A stretch of DNA of 64,000 bases from positions 55,749,159-55,813,158 of the forward strand of contig OX031059.1 of NCBI GenBank assembly GCA_943736015.1. Reading direction: 5' to 3'. The stretch comes from Tridacna crocea (Eukaryota; Mollusca; Bivalvia; Cardiida; Cardiidae). This document shows positions 42,429-52,950 of this stretch, piece by piece. The stretch's first letter is position 1. Each line of letters opens with the position of its first letter. The notes below the pieces were generated by a model that was not told the DNA's origin, did no database searches, and saw only the letters and a program-made list of their open reading frames with translations. The translations under genes were made by a program, and so were the position numbers.

Positions 42429-45400
42429 GTAAACTGAACTTACTATCGTGTCTAAATCTACTTACATCACACTATCCAAACTATTTGATGAAATAAAATT
42501 ATCGATTCCATTGCGTATATTCGACTCCACATCGATTCTAACCAATTTGCTTCTCATATGAAGAGAGGAAATGCACATAAGGAGAAATTGAATTTCACAT
42601 ACAATATTTTAAGTTTTCAACCGCAGTTTATACATGTTACTAGTATTTTTTTCATTTTTAGATATATTTGTGGACATCACATGATACGTAAGATTTTTTC
42701 CAGAAGTAACTAACAAAAGTATTTGACCGTATTTTATTTTTTTTTTCAAGTAAAGATATTTGACTCTAAAACTGTGTCGTTTGGAAAGAGTTGGAATTGT
42801 GGTCTTAACCATTTCTCAAACGACAAATTTTAGATTCTTCAAAACTGAAAGAGTAGACGACAATTTTAACTTTCATAAGAATGGCAGAAAATTACCCGAA
42901 TGGGCAGAAAACACTGGGAAAAGGAGAAATTGCTTGTTACGAGCAATTTCTCCTTTTCCCACAGTGTTTTCAACAGACTTGTACTGCAGACACGTTAAAA
43001 CAAGAGTTTGTTTTGGAAACGGTTAAAGGCTTACACTGATTTTACTTTCAGACCAAAGGTACATCCAGTTTCGGAAAGAGGCATAACAAGACCCACACAC
43101 CGTGTAGACGTTGTGGGCGCCGTGGGTTTCACATACAGAAGAAAAGATGTGCTGGTTGTAGTTATCCTAGTGCAAAAATGAGATCATGTGAGTTTTCAGA
43201 AACACTAAAATCTTAATTGATCGAGTTGTATTGTTTGTATTCAGCTTTGAGATATGAACATTTAATCACAGCAGCAGTTAATCTTTACATGTGTATCCAG
43301 GCAGGTTTTGCAGAAACCAAGCTAGATCTTGTAGGTGCCCTTCTTTGGATTGATTTGGGTTCTCTAGGTAACAAAATCATAAAATGGGCCTACCTCATTA
43401 TCTCCTGCTAGATGGCATTCTATAAATACTCGTCTATCTAATTTGGGCATCCTGGGTACAGAAACGAACCACTTGCCTACGCGACAACCGTTACTTTGAA
43501 TTTCAAACTACAGTTAAACGTTTACTCAATAAAACGCTACTTAGTGCAATTCACTCGGCTATGATCAGCGGTATAGAGAAATCTGGAGCTAAAGCAGTTC
43601 TCGTTTCTCCTCAAACCTATTGATAAAAGCTATTTTCTACATTCAGGGTTCTCCTTTGACCCGGGACTCCGGGTTTTGACGCTTGGAAATCCAAAATTAC
43701 CTGTTTCTGACGCTCAAAATAATCTGCCTAAGCGTCAATCTGACGCACGAGATTTCCAGTCAAAGGGTCATATAAATTATGTTGCATACGTCTGGCAGGA
43801 ATGTAGACTATAATAAACATGATCAGTACCAACTGTGTAAAGACGCAGCTCTGTTTATCACACGTAATCAAGCTGTCGAGTGGCGAGTCATTTATGAAAA
43901 CATGATAAAGGTGCTAATCCAATTATCTAGTTTAAAATGACAGGTTTTCAAGTTAACTGCTTATCTAATTAACAAATTTATGTCAAAACATGCACTAGTG
44001 CTTGTAAAAGAATTAACAGATTTGGAAAAAAAGATCGCTAGAGAAAGCGTGAAAACCCATGACACAACAGAGATCAGTTTGACATCGTCCAATCAGAGGC
44101 ACTTCAAACTATCTTTTCATCTTTACTAACAGATTTAAACAGTGAATTTATACTTATTTTTTCACGAAACAATAAGTGAAGGCTAAAATCTCTGTTTATA
44201 AATTAGGATTTTTTTTTTTTTTTTTTCTGGGGGGGGTGGGGGGAGATGGACGTTAGACGTTAGGTCTTCTTGTCTTAAATCATTAGTGCTGAAAGAATAG
44301 TGAAAGATAAAGAATTTAGACAAGAAAAGAAAACTTAAACCTTTAGAAATAACACTTTAACAGGCCTTTACATTCTCCCTTTTCCCACAATGTTCTAGGC
44401 CAAGAAAGACAAATTCAGTCATCCCAGCCACATTTGAATTGTCGTCTGCAAATGTCTAAAATAATTATGATGTAGATAGTCAATTTTTTTTGTTGTTTGG
44501 TAAACTGTTCAAAAATGTTATTTGTGTCCATTTATTTATCAAGATGAATTGCATACTAGGGCTGGGGTCCGACGAATCACCGAAATACCGAAATACCACC
44601 GAAACACCGAAATACCCCATTTTTTTTTTTTTAACAATTAAGTCAAATAACTGATATAAGTGCGAAAATTTTGTCGTTTTTTTTTTGTGTGTGTGTGTTT
44701 TTTGACACAAGCTAATGTTTATATTGATGAAAGGTAGTTAATTTAAAACAAAAGGACAAAATAACAACATACCATTGACGTCCGCTGTAATGGATGTTCT
44801 CCGAAATACGAGGCCGTTGTCCACCGTAATACCCACACGACGTAGTAAAATGCAACTATTCAGGAAGTTTATGTTGCTACTACAGTAGCTGTTTTACAAG
44901 GTTGATGTGTCAGATCTATATTCATAAATATGCTCGGAAAAATTGGTTTTCTTTTGTGATATTTGGAGAATGAAATTAAAAATTAACGGATCTAGAAAGA
45001 CATCTGGCCGCCATTTTGAATCGGGTACACATGTTACCCGGTCTTAATTTGTAGACCTGTCTGTCTAAATTCCACGTCTACTGACGATAATCCATATATC
45101 GATTACGATCTAAATAAAATAGATTTAATTCCAGTTCACCCCATAGGTCCGTAAATATAGTGGAAAAAGCAGAAAATATTGTCAAATGCGACACGCGCGT
45201 GACGATGGATACATCACGCTATGCTAATTTAGGTGCATTTACTTCGTTCGCAAATGGAACGCACTTGCATACTTTGTGTTTATGCTTTAAAGAAATGAAA
45301 TATAGGTGATAATTCCATCTGATGACTCCCAAGTTTGTATTTTGTGTAATAAAGGTCATGTATTTCCGTGTGTCAGGACTTGACAAGCGAGTATTTCGGT

Positions 45401-48400
45401 GATTGTTCTTCACGTGAATCAATGATCAATGTATACTAACGACATTTTTCTGCAATCTTCTACATTAATCTTCTCTATAGTGATCATTACTTTAACTAAT
45501 CGTGTTTTATGTGAAAAAGAGCCAAATCTTGCGGAGGTTGAATCCCTAGATCAGCAAATATTTACAACGTCGATCGGGTATTTCGGTGGACATACGTCTG
45601 TCTCGGTGCATTGTTTACGTCGGGTCCCAATGATACGTTGTTATTTTTTCATTATGATTTAAACTAACAGCCCTTCATCTCTATTGCCATTGTTTGGGTC
45701 AAATTCCACAAAAAAAAGATAAATCTGTTGAATTTCAATAGTAATCATAACACAGTAATAAAAAATTAGGGGTATTTCGGTGTTTCGGTGGTATTTCGGT
45801 ATTTCGGTGATTCGTCGGACCGCTAGGGCTGCAATTTAAAGTTCTTCTGTCCACTGCATTCTAAGGGTATTTTCTTATCTAATTTCCTTCCCATAAACAA
45901 AGAATATAAATAGAAAGTTTTCAGTATTTCACTCTTATTTCTCCATGATAATTTTGACCCTTGGACATCACTATTTGACTCTTGGAAATATCATTTTGAC
46001 TCTTGAAAATTTGGGCTCAAGAGTCAATGACTCTTGGGATTCTGGACCTAGGGAGAACCCTGTACATTGCTACTTTATAGAGCGTAATATTACAGTCGGC
46101 CTGCTTTCGGGGCTAGTGATGCGTCATACAAGACTGTCAAATCCTCGAAGAATACGACATGCGCAGACAACGCGGCCTACCCGTGTCCATCATGTGACCA
46201 TGTGTGTGCCCTTGTTTGTGTGTGTTTACTTCAATTTCAAACATAAACTCTGAAACTGCCATGCCAATTTTAACCAAACTTCATGGAAATGATCCTGCCA
46301 TGGTCTTCTTCAGAATTTCATTAACCTGAATTTGCCATAGAAAGAGCATATTGAGTAAATGTATTGGTCATTTCAAGTACCTAGCACAGATAACTCTGCC
46401 CGAGTATGATTTAGTGTTGATAGGTTGCATCTGGGTACACAGGGGCCGTATTCACCAACAATTCTTAACTCTCTACCACACAAAATTTTAAACTGGTCCA
46501 AACTGAAAGCATTTGCAGATGACAAAGGTGACTAGAAAATAGAAATTTGTTCTGGGAAGGGTAGAAAACACTGTGGAAAAAGGAGAAAATGCTGGTTTCC
46601 CACATTGTTTTCAAAAGGCTTCTTTCTCATGGGCGTCAAAAGAAGTGATTGTGTGGTAATGGGTTAAGAATGTTATTGGTCACAGTCTCCAGAATTTTCT
46701 AAATTTGAAAATAACGCAACATCTGATTCACTTAACCATTTGGTTTAGCCAGTCAGAAGTTGTGTTACTTTCAAATTTAGAAAATCTTGGAGAATAAGAT
46801 TAGGAATATTCTTAGGAATAGTTGGTGAATACGGTCCCAGGTGTACCTCATTATTCACTTACTTGTTCAACAAGATCCTTTTTTATGGATCCATTATTAA
46901 TTTATGTGATGGGCGACTTGCTTGCTGTAATGAATCATGGAGATTTATTAACTCTATACCAAAAGACAAAATTGTGGACCAGACCAGACTGAAAGCATTT
47001 GCAGATGACAAAATAAAAAGGACTGAAAACTCGAATTTTTTTTGTGAAGGGTAGAAAACATTGTGTGGAGAGGAGAAAATGTTGGTTACCAGAATTTTCT
47101 CCTTTTCCCCCCGTGTTTTCTGAAGGGTTCGAGTCCCATGATGAGGAAGGTCTAGCTACCTTTGCAAGAACTGTTTAACGCTTCACCCATTACCACACAA
47201 TCCCTACTTTTGACGCCCCTGAGAAAGAAGCCTTTTGAAAACACTGTAACCAGCATTTTCTCCTTTTCCCACAGTATTTTCTACCCTTCCCAGAACAAAT
47301 TTCAATTTTCATTCACCTATATTTTGTCATCTGCAAATGCTTTCAATTTGAACCAGTCTAAAATTTTGTTGTGTAGTAATGAGTTAAAGCCCCTTTCATG
47401 GCTTTAGTGATCTTTGCAGCCATTGTAGTTTAAAAACGTGCAGCCTGATCTTTGATCTACACCCTCTGGTTTGCAGGAACGTAGCAGCCATAAGCAACCA
47501 TGAAAATTTTACTTCTCCTTTAACGCTTTACCAGATGACAAAATTTTAGCCCTGTCCAAATTGAAAGCATTTGCAGATGACAATTTCATTTTGGCTCAAA
47601 TGGTGAAATTTTTCTTTGATAGGGTAGAAAACATTGTGGGAAAAGGAGAAAATGCTGGTTACCAGCATTTTCTTCTTTTCCAACAATGTTTTCAAAAGGG
47701 CTTCTTTTCCAAGTGGGCCAAAAGTCAGGATGGTGTGGTAAAGGGTTAATGAAGGGCTATGTTGCTTCATGACAAAGCTTGTCTCTTGCAGATAATTGGA
47801 GTGTGAAGGCCAAACGCAGGAAGACCACTGGGACTGGACGTATGCGCTACCTTAAGATTGTACACAGAAGATTCAGGTATAAAACTACCGTAATTTGCGT
47901 ATATTTTGGGACACCCAAAGAATTGGGACACCATCAAAAATCACGAAAATAATTATTTTTCATGACCCAAAGATTTGGGACATACTAAAAATTGCAAAGC
48001 AAGATAGGTAATTTTTTGTTCCAAAGAATTGGGACAGTGAATATCTTATTTAATTTTCTTTTTTCAATCCATTGATAGGCCTACCCTTTGCAAATATTTA
48101 GATCTATTTCTCTTAGTTTTATTTTTACGCTCATAACGTCGTAAGCATGCTTCCCAACTCTCCCCATTTCAATGGGACGAGACGAAAAACCCGATCACCT
48201 GATTGTCTAATGTAAACCCCAATTCAAAAAGAAATCCGACGTAACTGTAAAAAGGGTGTGATAAACTTCTATCCAAGATCCATAACATGTATAACGTGTG
48301 TGTACATCAGGTTAACAGAGTTGACACGCGTGTATTTTACGGTCAATCGAGTTTGTTGTTTATAAATAGAAATCTAGGTACACAGTTTTACCCAAGGTTT

Positions 48401-50095
48401 ATCGATCAAAGATCGACAAACCAATCAAATTTGAGAACGGTCCGAGCAGGTACTTGTCAAGAGTGCAGTTAACGTTGCTTACCTCGCGTACATGTAAGCA
48501 GGTAAAATATGTTGTGAATTTTTTCTACAAACGCAAAATAACATCTTTATTGATATCCCAAGATGCAAACAAAAATGAGAGAAAAGTTCGTAATCAAAGA
48601 AAATCACGAGCTCTTAGTGCTCAAACTGATCGGTGGAATTCCAATCAGTCTAAAAATAGACCAACCTGCAAACCTGACATCAATCACGTTGCAATATTTC
48701 AACGTCGGCAATATTCGACGTGTTAGCGGCGAGTGACTTTCACTTTGACAGACCGTCTTGTTTGACCATAAGTTTGACCATAAGTTTTGGGACAGCTGAC
48801 AGAATAATTATTTTTTGTAGACCAGAGTATTGGGACACGAAAAAAATTAATTATTTTTTGCTGTCCCAAAATTTAAGCAAATTACGGTAATTCTTTCTAC
48901 AAAACAGTAACTGTTGCTTTTGTTGGCTCTATATATTCTAAGCACCTTACCTGATTTTGAAACTATTTCACAGATTCATACACATGTAGATAACCAAAAT
49001 GATTTATTAACTCATTACCACATGACAAAATTTTAGGCTTGTCCAAATCGAAAACAGTTGCAGACGACAAAATAAAAGTGAAAATTTGAAATTTGTTTTT
49101 GGAAGGGTAGAAAACACTGTGGGAAAAGGAAAAAATGCTGGTTACCAGCATTTTCTCCTTTTCCTACAGTGTTTTCAAAAGGCTTTTTTCTCAGGGGCGT
49201 CAAAAGTAGGGATTGTGTGGTAATGGGTTAAGCCTTTTACCACACAATGACGCCTTTTAATGACCGTGAGAAAGAAGCCTTTTGGAAGAATTGTGGGAAA
49301 AGGAGAAAATGCTGGTAACCATCATTCTCTCCTTTTCCCACAATGTTTTCCACCCTATTTAAGAAGAATGCTTCATTTGAGTCACATTGAAAGTGTCGTT
49401 TGCAACTGCTTTCAATCTAGACAAAGTAATTCTGTCATCTGGTAATGGGTTAAACAACATTTAACCCTTTACCACAGGATCCCGACTTTTAACGACCCTG
49501 AAATGAAAGCCTTTGAAAACATTGTGGGAAAAGGAGAAAATGCTGATAACCAGCATTTTCTCTTTTTCCCACATTGTTTTCTCCCTTTCCATATAAAATT
49601 TCAATTTTTGATTCACATTTATTTTGTTGTCTGCAAATGCTTTCAATTTGGACTTGTCCAAAATTTTGTCGTTTGGTAAAGGGTTAGCACCATAAATCAG
49701 TCGATCAATCAAAGTTAGATACGAAAAGATTGAATCAATTTTATAGTTATCTCTTTACCACATGATAAAATTAAAGACTGGTCCAAATTCAAAGCATTTG
49801 CAGAGAAAAGCACAAACCGTGGTTAAAGGAATGAAATTTGTTTCGGACATGGTAGAAAACAATTTTGGTAAAGAAGAAAATGCTGGTTGGAAGCATTTTC
49901 TTCTTTTCCCACAATGTTTTCGGAAGATTTTTTCTTCATTGTTGTTAAAACTGGGGATTGTGTGATAAAGAGGATCAGTAAAATTACATGGATTTGGTTT
50001 ACTCTCTCTTCAGAAATGGTTTCCGAGAAGGCACAGTCCCTAAACCACGTAAATCAAGAGCAGCAGCCCCTTCCACAGCTGTAGCAACAAAATAG
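42426..50095 (+). CDS. RPL37: 60S ribosomal protein L37 (eL37)
   Basis: Four exons: 42426-42428 (ATG only), 43052-43187, 47792-47876 and 50014-50095; 101 residues, close to the usual 97. The product begins [17 protein letters not shown], has a C4 zinc ribbon (C19-x2-C22...C34-x2-C37; [18 protein letters not shown]), the block [23 protein letters not shown], and [18 protein letters not shown] at the end. eL37 binds rRNA in the large subunit. The ATG-only first exon is the same layout as in vertebrate RPL37. The introns total about 7.4 kb and are largely repeats, which is long for such a highly expressed gene. It is divergent from FBXO4. Confidence 0.97.
42805..43026. mobile_element. TTAA hairpin MITE, subfamily B, beside RPL37 exon 2
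   Basis: TTAACCATTTCTCAAACGAC to TTGGAAACGGTTAA, core GCTTGTTACGAGC; ends 25 bp before exon 2, so the polypyrimidine tract lies just outside it. Confidence 0.82.
43052..43187 (+). CDS. RPL37: RPL37 exon 2 (zinc ribbon)
   Basis: Acceptor TTTCAG, donor GTGAGT. Encodes [18 protein letters not shown] through [13 protein letters not shown] with all four zinc cysteines. Confidence 0.97.
43644..46062. mobile_element. CAGGGTTCTCC-ended element (hAT-like), 2.4 kb
   Basis: Ends CAGGGTTCTCC and GGAGAACCCTG; TACATT duplicated at 43638-43643 and 46063-46068. The copy at 62 kb reads straight through (TTTTCTACATTGCTACTT), giving an empty site. CAGGG termini suggest hAT, but 6 bp is shorter than the usual 8-bp duplication. 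Confidence 0.75.
44565..45822. mobile_element. Mutator-like element, CACCGAAATAC terminal arrays
   Basis: 1258 bp with 9-bp duplication CTAGGGCTG (44556-44564 and 45823-45831). Ends GGGTCCGACGAATCACCGAA and complement; each terminus iterates CCGAAATAC/CCGAAACAC. Lies inside the 43644-46062 element, making a three-deep nest. Open frames inside are not recognisable. Confidence 0.8.
46443..46837. mobile_element. TATTCACC MITE split by a TTAA hairpin MITE
   Basis: GGGGCCGTATTCACCAAC ... GTTGGTGAATACGGTCCC. The 46465-46667 hairpin MITE is inserted at the TTAA of TTCTTAAGAATG. Confidence 0.8.
46465..46667. mobile_element. TTAA hairpin MITE nested in a TATTCACC MITE
   Basis: TTAACTCTCTACCACACAAA to GGTAATGGGTTAA with a deletion at the hairpin tip (AAATGCTGGTTTCCCACA). 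Removing it with one TTAA restores TTCTTAAGAATG as at 26570. Confidence 0.88.
47182..47387. mobile_element. Hairpin MITE with left stem deletion
   Basis: AAAACACTGTAACCAGCATT: the left inner stem is lost. RPL37 intron 2. Confidence 0.75.
47520..47749. mobile_element. TTAA hairpin MITE beside RPL37 exon 3
   Basis: Complete; ends 42 bp before exon 3. Body variant AATTTCATTTTGGCTCAAAT. Confidence 0.83.
47792..47876 (+). CDS. RPL37: RPL37 exon 3
   Basis: Acceptor TTGCAG, donor GTATAA. Encodes [20 protein letters not shown] and LKIVHRRF. Confidence 0.97.
47885..48896. mobile_element. 1.0-kb element, CCGTAATTTGC termini, TA duplication
   Basis: Left TA-CCGTAATTTGCGTAT, right GCAAATTACGG-TA, with subterminal TTGGGACA/TGTCCCAA repeats at both ends. 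A TA duplication suits Tc1/mariner-pogo class MITEs; inferred. In RPL37 intron 3, starting about 10 bp after exon 3. A related left end (CCGTAATTCCCCC..GGACGG) lies at 57687-57790. Confidence 0.65.
49007..49231. mobile_element. TTAA hairpin MITE, subfamily A
   Basis: TTAACTCATTACCACATGAC to GGTAATGGGTTAA; shares the terminal TTAA with 49228-49453. Confidence 0.83.
49228..49453. mobile_element. TTAA hairpin MITE, subfamily A, adjoining
   Basis: Second of three head-to-tail copies, followed after 7 bp by 49461-49686. Confidence 0.8.
49461..49686. mobile_element. TTAA hairpin MITE, subfamily A
   Basis: TTAACCCTTTACCACAGGAT to GGTAAAGGGTTAG. Confidence 0.8.
49747..49972. mobile_element. Hairpin MITE beside RPL37 exon 4
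   Basis: Old copy (both TTAA mutated) ending about 40 bp before exon 4. Confidence 0.7.
50014..50095 (+). CDS. RPL37: RPL37 exon 4 and stop
   Basis: Acceptor CTTCAG. Encodes [20 protein letters not shown]...ATK and TAG at 50093-50095. Confidence 0.96.
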
Positions 50096-50117
50096 TTTTT
50101 TCTGTATGTAAAAGCAC

Positions 50118-50123
50118 AATAAA
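50118..50123 (+). terminator. RPL37 polyadenylation signal AATAAA
   Basis: AATAAA 23 bp past the RPL37 stop codon, a short 3' UTR as usual for ribosomal-protein genes. Confidence 0.75.
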
Positions 50124-50169
50124 TAGAAAAAATGTATTATATGGTTTTCTTTATGAATGTTTCCTTCAA

Positions 50170-50390
50170 TTAACTCATTAACGATAAAATTTTAGGTTTG
50201 TCAAAAATCAAAAGCGTTTGCAGAGGACAAAAGTGACTGAAAATTTGAAATCTGTTTTGTGAAGATTAGAAAACTTAGTGGGAAAAGGAGAAAATGCTGG
50301 TTACCTGCATTTTCTCCTTTTCATACAATTGTTTCTAAGAGCTTCTTTATCAGAGTCGTCAAAAGAAAGGATTGTTTTTAATTGGATTAA
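50170..50390. mobile_element. TTAA hairpin MITE downstream of RPL37
   Basis: TTAACTCATTAACGATAAAA to GGATTAA; 47 bp past the AATAAA. Confidence 0.75.
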
Positions 50391-50506
50391 TTTGTTTCGT
50401 ATGCGACTTCTATCAAATCAGCTAAAATCTATTTATAAATGCTGCGCTAAATACTCTCGAAAAGGTGGAAAAATGCATCTCCCTGATCCAGTATACCAGT
50501 CATCAC

Positions 50507-50741
50507 TTAACCCTTTCCTAAACAACAAATTTTGGACCCTTCCAAACCGAAAGAGTTTGCAGACGACTATTTTAGATTTGGAGAAAATTGCAGAAAGTTC
50601 TAAAAAAGGGTAGAAAACACTGTGGGAAAAGGAGAAATTGCTTGTTACGAGCAATTTCTCCTTTTTCCACAGTGTTTTCAAAGACTTTAAAAGTTTTACT
50701 GCAGACACATAAAAACCAGGGCTTGTTTGGGAAAGGGTTAA
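50507..50741. mobile_element. TTAA hairpin MITE, subfamily B
   Basis: Core GCTTGTTACGAGC; ends GGGAAAGGGTTAA, the TTAA being shared with the following type A copy (50738-50985). Confidence 0.83.
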
Positions 50742-50985
50742 CTGACCCTTTACCACACAAGAAAATTTTAGACTGGTTCAAACTGGTTCAAATTTTAGAC
50801 TGGTTCAAATTGCATTTGCAGATGACAAAGGTGACTGAAAAATTAAAGGTTGGTCTGGGAAGGGTAGGAAACACTATGGGAAAAGGAGAAAATGCTGGTT
50901 ACCAGCATTTTCTCTATTTCCCATAGTGTTTTCAAGAGACTTCTTTCTTTGGGGCCTTATAAGTGGTGATTGTGTGGTAAATACT
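50738..50985. mobile_element. Hairpin MITE with short internal duplication
   Basis: TTTTAGACTGGTTCAAA occurs twice in tandem near 50767-50809; stem AAACACTATGGG/CCCATAGTGTTTT. Confidence 0.75.
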
Positions 50986-51127
50986 TCATTGTGGGTCCAT
51001 TATATCCCTTTTCCAAAATAACAAACTTAATTATTAGGTAGAATGGCCCTTTACCATTCAGAAAACTTACTAAAAGCAATAAGTCGGCTTGCATGGACTA
51101 TGCAGGCTGACTTAGTTTGCGAATGCA

Positions 51128-51357
51128 TCAACTCTTTTTCACATAATCCTGACTTTTGACGACCCTGAGAAAGAAAAACTTTGAAAACATTGTGGGAAAA
51201 AGGAGAAAATGCTGGTAACCAGCATTTTCTCCTTTTCCCACCATGTTTTCTACCCTTTTCAGATAAATTTTCAACATTCGATTCACATTTATTTTCTCGT
51301 CTGCAAATGCTTTTAATTTGGACCAGTCTAAAATACTGTCGTTTGGTAATGAGTTAA
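51128..51357. mobile_element. Hairpin MITE, subfamily A
   Basis: AACTCTTTTTCACATAATCC to GGTAATGAGTTAA. Confidence 0.8.
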
Positions 51358-51522
51358 ACATCCTTATCATAGTGCATGGTTCAAATATTTGGCACCAGAC
51401 CCTCTACACTAAAAAAAACACCATGATGATATTACCCTCAGAATGAAGGATAAAAGCTTTTGAAATCATGATGGGAGAAAGACAATTCATCACAGTTCTA
51501 CACCTTCATGGACAGATTGCCA

Positions 51523-51840
51523 AGTCCCGGTAGCTCAGTCGATAGTGGACAGTCCCTGGGGACAGGGGTTTTGGAGTTTGGTCCCTGGCTCGGCCAACTT
51601 TTTTCTTAGGATTTATGGTAGTCAATTGCAACGGGATTCATTCCTCACCCACTGCTGACCATTGTCTCCATGATGTTTATGTGGGAAAGCAGCCATTGGC
51701 TTTGAAAGAATATAGTGCAGAGTACTAGTAAAAAGAGGCTCCAAGAAAGCATGGATAGGTGCACTGGCAGCTGCAATATAACTGAAATAATGTTGAAAAC
51801 GGCGTTAAACACCATACAATCGATCAATACATAGACATAT
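51523..51840 (+). mobile_element. tRNA-derived SINE, family 2
   Basis: CCCGGTAGCTCAGTCGATAG (box A) and GGAGTTTGGTCCCTGG (box B), then GTGGGAAAGCAGCCATTGGC and a 3' end GGCGTTAAACACCATACAAT. About 310 bp. Confidence 0.8.
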
Positions 51841-52011
51841 CCCACCATCCAACTATATATTGACCCGGAATAAAACTTTCTTGTAATTTACTTACGGTGA
51901 AAAAGCAGAATTTTGAAAACATTGTTGGAAAAGAAGAAAATGCTCAGGAGCATTTTCTCCTTGCCCACATTTTGTACCCTTGGGAAAAAATATTCCACAA
52001 CTTGAGTCCCC

Positions 52012-52393
52012 TTAACTCTTTACCAAACGACAAAATATTGGACTTGTCCAAATTGAAAACATTTTTAGACGACAAAATTAACATGAATCAAACAAAGACA
52101 TCGGATTTGGAAAGGGTAGAAAATTGTGGGAAAAGGAGAAACTGCTGGTTATCAGGATTTTCTCTTTTTCCCACAATATTTTCAAAGGCTCTCTTTCTCA
52201 GGGTCGTTAAAAGTCGGGATTGTGTAGTCCAAATTGTAAGCATTTGCAGACGACAAAATAAACATGAATCAAACATTGAAATTGGATTTGGAAAGGATAG
52301 AAAACATTGTGGGAAAAGAGAAAATGCTGGTTACCAGCATTTTCTTCTTCGCACAGAATATTTTCAAAGGCTCTCTTTCTTAAGTGTTGTTAA
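52012..52393. mobile_element. Two reversed hairpin MITEs in tandem
   Basis: First copy ends GGGATTGTGTAG and runs into TCCAAATTGTAAGCATTTGC of the second; both share the AACATGAATCAAAC variant, so likely one duplication. Confidence 0.72.
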
Positions 52394-52615
52394 CTCATTA
52401 CCACACAATTCCTACTTTTGACACCCCTGAAATAGAAGGCTTTTGAAAACATTGTGGGAAAAGGAGAAAATGCTGGTTGCCAGCAGTTTCTCCTTTTCCC
52501 ACGTTTTCTACCCTATCAAAGAAAAATCATTTCACATGAGCGACATTGAAACCTCTATCAGCAAATGGTTTTAATCCCGACAGGTCTGAAATCTGATCAT
52601 GTGGTAAAGGCTTAA
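52390..52615. mobile_element. TTAA hairpin MITE, subfamily A
   Basis: TTAACTCATTACCACACAAT to GTGGTAAAGGCTTAA; core GCTGGTTGCCAGC. Confidence 0.8.
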
Positions 52616-52742
52616 AAGTCAGATTGTTTGGGATAGAGTTAACTTGTTGTCTGCAAGAGCATTCAGTTTCCTTGAATCTAGCATTTTTGCCACTTGATAA
52701 AGAGAAAACTGTCTGCATACTGTTTCCAAAACAGTCGAGTCT

Positions 52743-52950
52743 TAACCCATTACCACACAATCCCTGCTTTTGACGCCCCTGAGAAAGAAGCCTTTAGAAA
52801 ACATTGTGGTAACCAGCATTTTCTCCTTTTTCCACAATGTTTTCTACCCTTCACAAAACAAAATAAAAATTTTCGGTCACTTTTATTTTGTCGTCTGCAA
52901 ATGCTTTCAATTTGGACCAGTCTAAAATATTGTCGTTTGGTAATGTTTAA
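52743..52950. mobile_element. Hairpin MITE with left stem deletion
   Basis: AAAACATTGTGGTAACCAGC joins outer stem to tip; ends GGTAATGTTTAA. Confidence 0.8.

Larger units (their letters stand above)
43395..46173. mobile_element. 350-bp element split by a 2.4-kb insertion, copy 1
   Basis: Two pieces, 43395-43643 and 46069-46173, together 354 bp, match the uninterrupted copy at 62081-62432. Flanked by GGCCTACC at 43387-43394 and 46174-46181. In RPL37 intron 2. Confidence 0.8.

Noticed and set aside
44205-44245. Poly-T followed by a G-run as a retrotransposon tail
   Set aside because: No coding remnant or target duplication nearby; treated as simple sequence inside the CAGGG element.
45429-45662. 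77-residue open frame with a hydrophobic start, signal-peptide-like
   Set aside because: It lies wholly inside the CCGAAATAC-array transposon, has no recognisable domain and no splice context.
48454-48726. 90-residue basic open frame inside the TA element
   Set aside because: No transposase motif (no DDE spacing, no helix-turn-helix I recognise); length is within chance for AT-rich DNA.
42429-50013. Intronic snoRNA in RPL37, as hosted by vertebrate ribosomal-protein genes
   Set aside because: I looked for box C (RTGATGA) paired with CTGA and short terminal stems and found no convincing pair; introns are mostly repeats.
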